From Tetzosporium hominis (GTDB lineage: Bacteria > Bacillota > Bacilli > Bacillales_A > Planococcaceae), in assembly GCF_002265435.1 (NCBI RefSeq), contig NZ_NOKQ01000187.1, positions 124,001 to 188,000 of the forward strand: a stretch of 64,000 bases of DNA, given 5' to 3'. The position numbers and the translations under genes were made by a program. Of this stretch, positions 57,610 to 64,000 are shown one piece after another; positions within the stretch are counted from its first letter, which is position 1, and each line of letters begins with the position of its first letter. The notes beneath the pieces were generated by a model that made no database searches, was not told where the DNA came from, and saw only the letters and a program-made list of their open reading frames with translations.

Positions 57610-58749
57610 TCAGCAACCTACATGACGTGCAATGACCATGCGTTGCACTTCAGAAGTTCCCTCTCCGATTTCAAGAAGCTTTGCATCTCTCATAAAGCGC
57701 TCCACTTCATATTCTTTCATATAACCATAGCCACCATGGATTTGGATTGCTTCGTCAGCCACTTCCATTGCAATCTCAGAGGCATAGAGTTTACACATCG
57801 CTGCTTCTTTACCAAATGCACGACCTTGATCTTTCAACCAAGCTGCTTTGTAGACCATAGTACGAGCTAATTCAATCTTTAAAGCCATATCAGCAAGTTT
57901 AAACTGTGTGATTTGAAACTCTGATAGCGATTTTCCAAATTGTTTCCGCTCTTTCGAGTAGCGCAATGCTTTGTCGAATGCCGCTTGTGCAATTCCTACT
58001 GCCATCGCCCCAATACCGATACGCCCTCCATCTAAAGTAGTCAAGAATTGTTTAAATCCGTTTCCTTGAACCCCTAATAAGTTTTCTTTTGGAACACGAA
58101 CATTTTCAAATACAAGCTCGGTCGTGTTCGAAGCGTTAAGACCCATTTTTTCGTAATTGTCGATAATAGTGAAGCCTTCTGCGTCAGTAGGAACGATAAT
58201 AGCAGAAATCTCTTTCTTCCCATTCTCTGTACCGGTAATAGCAGTGATAGCTAAATGTTTTGCATGACTTGCATTCGTGATGTACACTTTGCTACCGTTG
58301 ATGACCCACTCGTCTCCTTCTAATTTCGCAGTAGTTTGAGTACCACCAGCGTCTGATCCTGCATTCGGTTCAGTTAAACCAAATGCACCAAATGATTCTC
58401 CTGTGCAGATCGGTGTCAAATACTTCTTCTTTTGCTCTTCTGTTCCGAACAGACTAAGCGGAGCACCGCCTAGTGAAATATGTGCAGAATACGTGATTCC
58501 AGTAGAAGCACAAGCACGGCTCAATTCTTCTGTGACGATGGCAAAGCTGATCGTATCCGCGCCAGCACCACCGTATTCCTCGTCAAATGGAAGACCCATC
58601 ATTCCCATATCGCTTAATTCTTTGAAGATGTCTGTCGGAAATTGTTTCGTTTTATCGCGCTCAATCGCCCCAGGAGCGACCTTTTCATTAGCAAAATCAC
58701 GCATCATATTTTTTAGCATTTGGTGTTCTTGAGTTAAATCAAAATTCAT
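57610..58749 (-). CDS. Acyl-CoA dehydrogenase
   Basis: 379 residues. FAD/substrate motifs ITYSAHISLGGAP, CTGESFGAFGLTEPNAGSDAGG and WVINGSKVYITNASHA; C-terminal QIHGGYGYMKEYEVERFMRDAKLLEIGEGTSEVQ (in segments) with the catalytic Glu region. Short/medium-chain beta-oxidation type. AAAGGGG precedes the ATG. Preceded by a perfect CcpA cre site, so glucose-repressed (inference). Could also serve branched-chain acyl-CoA breakdown. Confidence 0.93.
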   Translation of the reverse strand: MNFDLTQEHQMLKNMMRDFANEKVAPGAIERDKTKQFPTDIFKELSDMGMMGLPFDEEYGGAGADTISFAIVTEELSRACASTGITYSAHISLGGAPLSLFGTEEQKKKYLTPICTGESFGAFGLTEPNAGSDAGGTQTTAKLEGDEWVINGSKVYITNASHAKHLAITAITGTENGKKEISAIIVPTDAEGFTIIDNYEKMGLNASNTTELVFENVRVPKENLLGVQGNGFKQFLTTLDGGRIGIGAMAVGIAQAAFDKALRYSKERKQFGKSLSEFQITQFKLADMALKIELARTMVYKAAWLKDQGRAFGKEAAMCKLYASEIAMEVADEAIQIHGGYGYMKEYEVERFMRDAKLLEIGEGTSEVQRMVIARHVGC

Positions 58750-58773
58750 TTCTACATCCCCTTTTATCCCCTT

Positions 58774-58799
58774 AGTAAACGCTTACATGTTTGATTATA
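58774..58799 (-). promoter_or_regulatory. acd promoter -10 with CcpA cre site
   Basis: Minus-strand TATAAT (58794-58799) followed by ATGTAAGCGTTTACT (58774-58788), which fits the cre consensus WTGNAANCGNWNNCW at every position. A cre at or just after the transcription start represses by roadblock in Bacillus. The -35 is poor. Confidence 0.8.
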
Positions 58800-58818
58800 C
58801 AGAACTCTTTGATAAAAT
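58791..58818 (+). promoter_or_regulatory. Possible rightward promoter before hairpin RNA
   Basis: TTGATT (58791-58796), 16-bp spacer, TAAAAT (58813-58818), pointing toward the paired hairpins. It overlaps the opposing acd promoter. Weak evidence. Confidence 0.3.
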
Positions 58819-58865
58819 GGCATAAAAATGAATGTGAATTTAAACACGTACTTTTAGATGTGAAA

Positions 58866-58962
58866 GGCGTTCGCTCAGAAATCTCGTGAAAACCAGGCGC
58901 CCCAATTGAGGCGCTCTTTGCCTCGGTTGGGGTGAATGGTTTTTACGTGTATTTCTAACGCC
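58866..58962 (+). repeat. Hairpin element 1 (97 nt)
   Basis: Helices: GGCGTT / AACGCC; AGAAAT / ATTTCT; CGTGAAAACCA / TGGTTTTTACG (one G-T); CCCCAATTGAGGC / GCCTCGGTTGGGG (two G-T); 7-nt loop GCTCTTT. In all 36 pairs, three wobble. Same length and internal spacing as element 2. Confidence 0.85.
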
Positions 58963-59085
58963 TGCAACTCGATTTCGTTAGATGCAGAAAACGCCGCTCT
59001 AATGCTAAAATCGTGCCTGACTTGGGGCTGTTTCCAAAAGGGCCGCGCCGAATCTTCCCAATCGCTTCACACAAGAAAAGTGGAA

Positions 59086-59182
59086 CCGGCTTGGTCAGAA
59101 ACTTCTCGGGAATCGGACGGACCCGGTGAGGCGTTCTGTGCCTCATTGGGTGTGGTCGATTTTCGAGTGGGTTTCTAGCCGG
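59086..59182 (+). repeat. Hairpin element 2 (97 nt)
   Basis: Helices: CCGGCT / AGCCGG; AGAAAC / GTTTCT; CTCGGGAATCG / CGATTTTCGAG (two G-T); ACCCGGTGAGGC / GCCTCATTGGGT (two G-T); 7-nt loop GTTCTGT. Aligns gap-free to element 1; 12 pairs differ on both sides yet remain paired. Confidence 0.85.
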
Positions 59183-59362
59183 TGTAACTAGATATCTAAG
59201 CGACACGGGTGATATCCGGCATCGACCTGATCCTTCAGGAAACAGCCCCAAGATCTACGGCACGCTTCTTCGCAATATTCTTTGCAGCTCTCAGCAAAAA
59301 GCCTCTCGATGAATTTCGTAAATCGATAACACTTAGGTGTATAAGGCGTTTGCTTAGAAGTG

Positions 59363-59392
59363 AAAAAAACCACTCCCCATAAAGAGAAGTGG
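59363..59392 (-). terminator. sigA terminator
   Basis: Minus-strand stem CCACTTCTC / GGGGAGTGG followed by seven T, 8 nt after the sigA stop. Confidence 0.8.
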
Positions 59393-59399
59393 CTGTAGG

Positions 59400-60524
59400 T
59401 CAATCTAAGAAATCTTTTAAACGTTTGCTACGAGAGGGATGACGAAGTTTACGAAGTGCTTTTGCCTCAATTTGTCGGATACGCTCACGAGTAACACCAA
59501 ACACTTTCCCAACTTCTTCAAGCGTTCTTGTACGACCATCGTCAAGACCAAAACGGAGACGTAATACGTTTTCTTCGCGGTCTGTCAATGTGTCTAGAAC
59601 ATCTTCTAACTGTTCTTTAAGAAGTTCGTAAGCTGCGTGATCCGATGGAGACTGAGCATCTGCATCTTCAATAAAATCACCGAGGTGTGAATCATCTTCT
59701 TCTCCAATTGGAGTTTCAAGTGACACAGGCTCTTGAGCAATCTTTAAGATTTCCCGTACTTTTTCTGCTGGAAGGTCCATTTCTTCTCCAATTTCTTCTG
59801 GAGATGGCTCACGGCCTAGATCTTGCAACAGTTGACGCTGAACACGGATTAATTTATTGATTGTTTCGACCATATGGACAGGAATACGAATCGTACGCGC
59901 TTGGTCAGCAATGGCACGTGTGATTGCTTGACGAATCCACCAAGTTGCATACGTACTGAATTTGAACCCTTTCCGATGGTCAAATTTTTCAACAGCTTTA
60001 ATAAGACCCATGTTTCCTTCTTGAATGAGATCAAGGAATAACATTCCACGGCCGACATACCGCTTCGCAATACTTACAACAAGTCGCAAGTTTGCCTCAG
60101 CTAGACGTTTACGAGCTTCTTCGTCACCTTGTTCAATACGCTCTGCTAGCTCAATCTCTTGCTTAGCACTTAGCAGTTCCACACGACCAATCTCTTTCAA
60201 GTACATGCGAACAGGGTCATTGATTTTTACACCAGGAGGAACGCTCAGATCATTAAGATCAAAAGTTTCCGTTGTTTTTTTGTTCATCAACTGATCGAGT
60301 TCTTCTTCATCTCCATCTTTTCGGCCAAGTTCAATTCCCTTGCCTTCTAATTGGTCGATGAATTCTTCGATTTGATCTGACTCCAATTCAAATGTCGCTA
60401 ATTTTTCAGCGATATCTCCATAAGTCAGTTCACCATTTTTCTTACCTAACTCGATTAATTGTTTCTTTGCTTCATCTAATGACAACTCCAAATCTTCTTT
60501 CACCTGATCTGATTTTTCTGCCAT
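59400..60524 (-). CDS. sigA: Primary sigma factor SigA (RpoD)
   Basis: 374 residues. Region 1.1-like N-terminus, then region 1.2 [16 protein letters not shown], region 2 ([37 protein letters not shown] in segments; [19 protein letters not shown]), region 3 and region 4 ([20 protein letters not shown]). Directs vegetative transcription. AGGAGG precedes the ATG; 31 nt after dnaG. The dnaG-sigA pair is the Bacillus macromolecular synthesis operon without rpsU. Confidence 0.98.
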   Translation of the reverse strand: MAEKSDQVKEDLELSLDEAKKQLIELGKKNGELTYGDIAEKLATFELESDQIEEFIDQLEGKGIELGRKDGDEEELDQLMNKKTTETFDLNDLSVPPGVKINDPVRMYLKEIGRVELLSAKQEIELAERIEQGDEEARKRLAEANLRLVVSIAKRYVGRGMLFLDLIQEGNMGLIKAVEKFDHRKGFKFSTYATWWIRQAITRAIADQARTIRIPVHMVETINKLIRVQRQLLQDLGREPSPEEIGEEMDLPAEKVREILKIAQEPVSLETPIGEEDDSHLGDFIEDADAQSPSDHAAYELLKEQLEDVLDTLTDREENVLRLRFGLDDGRTRTLEEVGKVFGVTRERIRQIEAKALRKLRHPSRSKRLKDFLD

Positions 60525-60555
60525 AAGAATTCCTCCTTTACGTGCCTAAATGAAA

Positions 60556-62382
60556 TCAGATTGTATGAAGAGTGCGCTTGAGTTCAATCGCCTGTTTGGC
60601 TAGTTCAAGTGCTTTCGTGTAATCTGACAATTTTTCAGCTACTTTAGATTCGTGCATTAATGCTTCAATACGTTTCTCTACCCGATATTTTCGTAGTTGA
60701 CGCATACTATCTTCAATTTCCTTGGTACTGCTTTCTGGGTCTTTATCCAACATGGTGGCAAACATATATACTTTTTTTAATGAGGGATTTTCAGTTACTT
60801 CTAGTAACCTTTGAAAATCACCTGTCGGATATTTTTCATAAAATGCTAACAAATGTAGAAAAGCCTCTACCAACTCATCATGGACAAACAACTCCATGTC
60901 TTCTTGAATCCCTTTTGACCTAAAGACCGTGGGGTCGTCCAACAAGTGAGCAAGTAGCAAGTACTCAGCACGACTTGTAGCATCTAATTTCTGAGCAGGC
61001 GCTTTTACTACGGGTTGTCTCTCGAGAGCTGGTCGCTCCGTCTGTTCTGACTTTGCACGTTTGGCAAGTTGCTTGCGCAGTTGCTGCTCAATTACGTCTT
61101 GCCCGATACCTACTTCTTCTGCCAGTTGCTTTACGTAATACGACTGTTCAATTGGAGAAGCTGATTTCGCGATCTCTGTAATAATGGTGTCCGTATACTG
61201 TAAGACGTCAGAGTCGTTCTGAAGGTTCAATCCCTTTCGGTAATACACCATGGAGAAAGCCATTTCAGAGAGTCCTTTTTCTCCAGCAAGCTTTGCTAGA
61301 GCCTCCAGACCATGTTGACGACTGTAGTCATCTGGATCCGATTGGTTCGGCAACAGTAAAGCAGACCGTTGCAAGGTTTTACCACTTGTTGCTTGGAAAG
61401 CTTTCTTCGTAGCTTCCATACCCGCTTTATCACCGTCGAAACAAAAAACAAACTGACTCGTCAGCCGTTTTAAACGAGTAATGTGATTTTGAGTAAGAGC
61501 CGTTCCCATAGTGCCAATGACGTTATCAATTCCAGCTCTAGAAAATGCAATCACATCTAAAAATCCTTCAGAAATGATGACTTGCTTTTTCATACGAATA
61601 GCGACTCGCGCATGGTGCATGTTATATAGAACATCATTTTTCTGAAACAGTTCACTCTCAGGACTATTCAAGTATTTAGCTTCATCAGCATTTGCATCCA
61701 AAATTCGCCCAGAGAATGCAATAACTTGTCCTTTGTCGTCCATTATCGGGAACATGATTCGGTTCCGGAAACGGTCAAAATAGCGCTCTTTTTCTTCTTG
61801 CTTTACTAACAGGCCACATTTCTCCATTTCAGAAGGCTCATACCCTCGTTGCTGGAGCAGTAGAGTTAGGTTGTCCCAACCGGGCATACTATATCCAATC
61901 TGAAACTTTTTTATGGTTTCTTCATCAATGCCTCGATTTTTTAAGTAATCAAGTGCTTCCTCTCCTTCTACTGTGTTGAGCAGAAGATGATGATAGTAGG
62001 AAGCTGCAAAGGTGTGTGCTGCCCTCCATTTATCTTGGGCAGGATTTCGGGTCGACTCATTGGAAGCAGAGCTTGGACCTTCATCCAGTTGGAGGTCTAA
62101 TCCAGTCCGTTCTGCAAGTCGATTGATGGTCTGTTGAAAAGTAAACCCCTCAATATCCATCAAAAACGTTATAACGTTTCCTCCTGCACCACAGCCAAAG
62201 CAATGAAAGATTTGTTTTTCTTGTGCGACAGAGAAAGAAGGCGTCTGCTCACCATGAAAAGGACACAGACCAAAATAATTCCGCCCTCTTTTCGTGAGCT
62301 GTACATAGTCTCCAACGACGTCTACAATGTCAACGGAAGAGCGAACTTGTTCAATCACTTCATCATCTACATGTTTCGCCAT
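60556..62382 (-). CDS. dnaG: DNA primase DnaG
   Basis: 608 residues. Zinc-binding domain CPFHGEQTPSFSV ... FHCFGCGAGG, TOPRIM core with VIISEGFLDVIAFSRAG and FCFDGDKAGMEAT, C-terminal helicase-binding helices. Synthesises replication primers. ATG at 62382 has GTAGGTG upstream; a seven-codon longer reading lacks one. Followed by sigA. Confidence 0.97.
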   Translation of the reverse strand: MAKHVDDEVIEQVRSSVDIVDVVGDYVQLTKRGRNYFGLCPFHGEQTPSFSVAQEKQIFHCFGCGAGGNVITFLMDIEGFTFQQTINRLAERTGLDLQLDEGPSSASNESTRNPAQDKWRAAHTFAASYYHHLLLNTVEGEEALDYLKNRGIDEETIKKFQIGYSMPGWDNLTLLLQQRGYEPSEMEKCGLLVKQEEKERYFDRFRNRIMFPIMDDKGQVIAFSGRILDANADEAKYLNSPESELFQKNDVLYNMHHARVAIRMKKQVIISEGFLDVIAFSRAGIDNVIGTMGTALTQNHITRLKRLTSQFVFCFDGDKAGMEATKKAFQATSGKTLQRSALLLPNQSDPDDYSRQHGLEALAKLAGEKGLSEMAFSMVYYRKGLNLQNDSDVLQYTDTIITEIAKSASPIEQSYYVKQLAEEVGIGQDVIEQQLRKQLAKRAKSEQTERPALERQPVVKAPAQKLDATSRAEYLLLAHLLDDPTVFRSKGIQEDMELFVHDELVEAFLHLLAFYEKYPTGDFQRLLEVTENPSLKKVYMFATMLDKDPESSTKEIEDSMRQLRKYRVEKRIEALMHESKVAEKLSDYTKALELAKQAIELKRTLHTI

Positions 62383-62559
62383 TAGCTCACCTACTCTTTG
62401 CATACTTAACTAATTCTTCATGGGGCGTCGATTATCCTGCATAAATCGACACTTCTTCTGAAAAAAATAAAAAACTACTAATCACAAACCATAATTATAA
62501 ACTATATCCTACAGAATCGCTATGACATCTGGTGAAAAAATAACAAAAGAATCGAGACA

Positions 62560-62588
62560 AAATCCGGGCGCATTGGCTGCCCGGATTT
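62560..62588 (-). terminator. ppsR terminator
   Basis: Perfect 10-bp stem AAATCCGGGC / GCCCGGATTT with a 9-nt loop; the T tract on the minus strand is weak (TGTCTCG). The rest of 62383-62600 shows only AT-rich sequence. Confidence 0.65.
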
Positions 62589-62600
62589 CTTAAGTGCATC

Positions 62601-63413
62601 TTATAATTGTTTTGTAGATTCTTGTCGTTTTGAAATGATGATATTTGCCGTTTCTTCAACTGCCCGGTTTGTGACATCGATCACTTCACATCCAATACGG
62701 TCAACTACCGCATGGAAGTGTTTCAACTCTTCTTGAATTCTCTCTATTTTAGCGTAGTTTGCTTCATCACTCAAGCCAATCGCCTTGAGACGCTCACGCC
62801 GGATAGAATTGAGTTTTTCCGGATTGATCACAAGTCCAAAACATTTGGCAGGATCAATGTGAAACAGTTCCTCTGGGGGATCCACTTCTGGAACAAGCGG
62901 GACGTTTGCTACTTTCCAGCGTTTGTTCGCTAAGTACTGGGATAAAGGAGTTTTCGACGTCCGAGAGACTCCAACTAAAACGATATCAGCTTGTAACAGT
63001 CCTCGAGGGTCTCTTCCATCATCATATTTTACTGCAAATTCAACTGCTTCAATCTTAGCAAAATAATCTTCATCCAAACGACGCACAAGTCCAGGCTCTT
63101 GCATTGCATGAATCCCGATTACCTTTTCGAATTTTTCAATGACGGGTCCCATTAAATCGATGGCTTCAACTCCAGCCATTTCAGATAGTATAGCCACTTG
63201 CTGTTTCATATCATCTCGTACCAATGTATAAATAATAATGGCTTGATGCGATTTAGCAAGATCTACAATTTCTTGAATATATTCTAACGAATCGATATGG
63301 GTGAATCGTTTAATTCGTGCTTTGTGATAGACATCTTCAAACTGACTAAGAGCGGCTTTAGCGACCAGCTCTCCCGTCTCTCCAATAGAGTCCGAAATAA
63401 TAAAAATATGCAC
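62601..63413 (-). CDS. ppsR: PEP synthase/PPDK regulatory protein (DUF299, YqfL-like)
   Basis: 270 residues. Bifunctional ADP-dependent kinase/Pi-dependent pyrophosphorylase family. P-loop-like [21 protein letters not shown] is the signature, with [15 protein letters not shown] at the N-terminus. Target is probably pyruvate phosphate dikinase. GTG start at 63413 with AAGGAG 9 nt upstream is preferred over an upstream ATG. In Bacillus YqfL modulates CcpN, encoded just upstream. Confidence 0.93.
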   Translation of the reverse strand: MHIFIISDSIGETGELVAKAALSQFEDVYHKARIKRFTHIDSLEYIQEIVDLAKSHQAIIIYTLVRDDMKQQVAILSEMAGVEAIDLMGPVIEKFEKVIGIHAMQEPGLVRRLDEDYFAKIEAVEFAVKYDDGRDPRGLLQADIVLVGVSRTSKTPLSQYLANKRWKVANVPLVPEVDPPEELFHIDPAKCFGLVINPEKLNSIRRERLKAIGLSDEANYAKIERIQEELKHFHAVVDRIGCEVIDVTNRAVEETANIIISKRQESTKQL

Positions 63414-63426
63414 TAGGTCACTCTCC

Positions 63427-64000
63427 TTAAATATCATGCTCATCAGCTAGCGCTAGAAAAGCTCGTGTGATCGTCGTCTTGGTCACGCGACCGACAACCT
63501 CTAAGCCATCATCTCTGCGTTTGACCACTGGTAATGAATCAATTTGACGGTCCATCAATAACTGAGCAGCACTTAGTAATGAATCTTCTTTATGACAGAC
63601 TGTGATGTTTGGCATACGAGTCATCATCATGTGAACAGGCATCTTGTTCAAGTCTTGATTTCCGATTGAGATTCGCAACAAATCTTTTCTAGAGACGACA
63701 CCCGTCAATATGCCACTTTTGTTTACAACAAACATGGACCCGACATCTTCAAGGAACAACTGACAGATGGCATCGTATACCGAGATATGTTCTTGAATGA
63801 CGACGGGCACCGATTGAAAATCTTTCACTTTCCACTTGGTCATCGTATCTGAAATGGCCTGACCCGTTTTTTTACCAGAATAAAAATAACCGACACGAGG
63901 ACGTGCATCCAAGTATCCCGCCATTGTTAAAATAGCTAGGTCCGGTCGTAAAGTGGACCGAGTGAGATGAAGTCGATCCGCAATTTGTTCCCCGGTAATC
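63427..64000 (-). CDS. ccpN: CcpN-like transcriptional repressor (start beyond window)
   Basis: 191 codons reach base 64000 with no start. The N-terminal part is a DeoR/HTH_11-like helix-turn-helix ([25 protein letters not shown]), then two CBS domains (about 55-105 and 120-175; [22 protein letters not shown]). Matches YqzB/CcpN, repressor of gapB and pckA. It precedes ppsR by 13 nt, as in B. subtilis. Confidence 0.93.
   Translation of the reverse strand, partial: ITGEQIADRLHLTRSTLRPDLAILTMAGYLDARPRVGYFYSGKKTGQAISDTMTKWKVKDFQSVPVVIQEHISVYDAICQLFLEDVGSMFVVNKSGILTGVVSRKDLLRISIGNQDLNKMPVHMMMTRMPNITVCHKEDSLLSAAQLLMDRQIDSLPVVKRRDDGLEVVGRVTKTTITRAFLALADEHDI

Larger units (their letters stand above)
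58854..59361 (+). ncRNA. Candidate structured RNA with paired 97-nt hairpins
   Basis: This gene-free stretch between acd and sigA folds extensively. It holds hairpin 1 (58866-58962), hairpin 2 (59086-59182) and a 15-bp perfect long-range inverted repeat (59021-59035 with 59238-59252). CGTGCC / GGCACG (59012-59017, 59259-59264) and AAACGCC / GGCGTTT (58989-58995, 59345-59351) extend that closing helix. Imperfect 29-nt direct repeats (23 identical) mark both ends, 58854-58882 and 59333-59361. Wobble pairs indicate the plus-strand transcript. No family recognised; no credible protein is encoded. Function and exact ends unknown. Confidence 0.55.

Noticed and set aside
58955-59251. 98-residue minus-strand reading frame across hairpin 2
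   Set aside because: Proline/arginine-rich composition of a chance frame, no ribosome-binding site, and wholly inside covarying stems.
58854-59361. Known large RNA (OLE, GOLLD, ROOL, HEARO/omega RNA)
   Set aside because: OLE normally lies in the isoprenoid/folD region with its protein partner, not here. No IscB/TnpB-like gene, tRNA or phage is adjacent. I cannot match any consensus from memory; an Rfam search is needed.
59188-59403. Cys-rich 71-residue minus-strand reading frame through the hairpin region
   Set aside because: It runs through the sigA terminator and the 15-bp inverted repeat arm, has no ribosome-binding site, and the pairing pattern explains the sequence better than coding does.
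1-64000. Mobile elements, prophage, CRISPR array, rRNA or tRNA genes
   Set aside because: No transposase, integrase, phage protein, regularly spaced repeat or tRNA-like fold was recognised; gene order is that of the conserved chromosome backbone.

Overview
The window looks like a chromosomal backbone segment from a low-to-mid GC Firmicute, most likely a non-sporulating member of the Planococcaceae (Planococcus/Chryseomicrobium-like). Gene order follows the Bacillus subtilis yqzF-bkdR-bcd, spo0A-recN-ahrC-yqxC-dxs-ispA-xseBA-folD-nusB-yqhY-accCB, gcv, comG, yqg and sigA-dnaG-yqfL-ccpN blocks, mostly on the minus strand. The family assignment is inference from gene order and protein resemblance; no database was searched. 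No phage, insertion sequence, CRISPR array, rRNA or tRNA was found.

Layout. 1-3.6 kb: branched-chain keto-acid catabolism (bcd, ptb) with a degenerate BkdR-type regulator. 3.6-5.7 kb: glycerophosphodiesterase, spo0A and a broken small gene where spoIVB is expected. 5.7-16.9 kb: recN, argR, the isoprenoid/exonuclease VII/folate run and acetyl-CoA carboxylase subunits. 17-17.6 kb: only spoIIIAC and a short spoIIIAD remain of the spoIIIA operon. 17.7-23.8 kb: efp, papA, a class II ribonucleotide reductase under two NrdR boxes, lipM and a rhodanese. 23.8-27.9 kb: gcvT-gcvPA-gcvPB behind a singlet glycine riboswitch. 28-32.2 kb: comGA-GG and aroK. 32.3-37 kb: small yqg genes, ltaS, rpmG. 37-41.5 kb: pstSCAB-phoU behind four PhoP half-sites. 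41.5-49.5 kb: a class B PBP, sodA, a phosphate transporter, ispG. 49.5-57 kb: zinc uptake with zur, nfo, cshB, ispH, trmK. 57-64 kb: cytochrome c, a CcpA-controlled acyl-CoA dehydrogenase, sigA, dnaG and the gluconeogenesis regulators ppsR/ccpN.

How the genes work together. Two MEP-pathway genes at the ends of separate clusters (dxs with ispA; ispG and ispH) feed isoprenoid synthesis. The glycine-cleavage operon, folD and 5-formyl-THF cyclo-ligase share one-carbon folate metabolism, and LipM supplies octanoyl groups to the glycine cleavage H protein. Phosphate (pst, phoU, Na/Pi transporter), zinc (zur-znu) and deoxynucleotide supply (nrdJ) each carry recognisable operator sites.

The most unusual feature is the 650-bp acd-sigA intergenic region (58.75-59.40 kb). 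It holds two 97-nt hairpins with identical architecture that align without gaps. By hand count, 12 base pairs differ by compensatory double substitutions. All seven non-Watson-Crick pairs are G-U in the plus-sense RNA and would be A-C on the other strand. A 15-bp perfect long-range inverted repeat encloses the second hairpin. This is a strong candidate for an undescribed structured RNA (or single-strand-folding DNA element) read rightward, against sigA.
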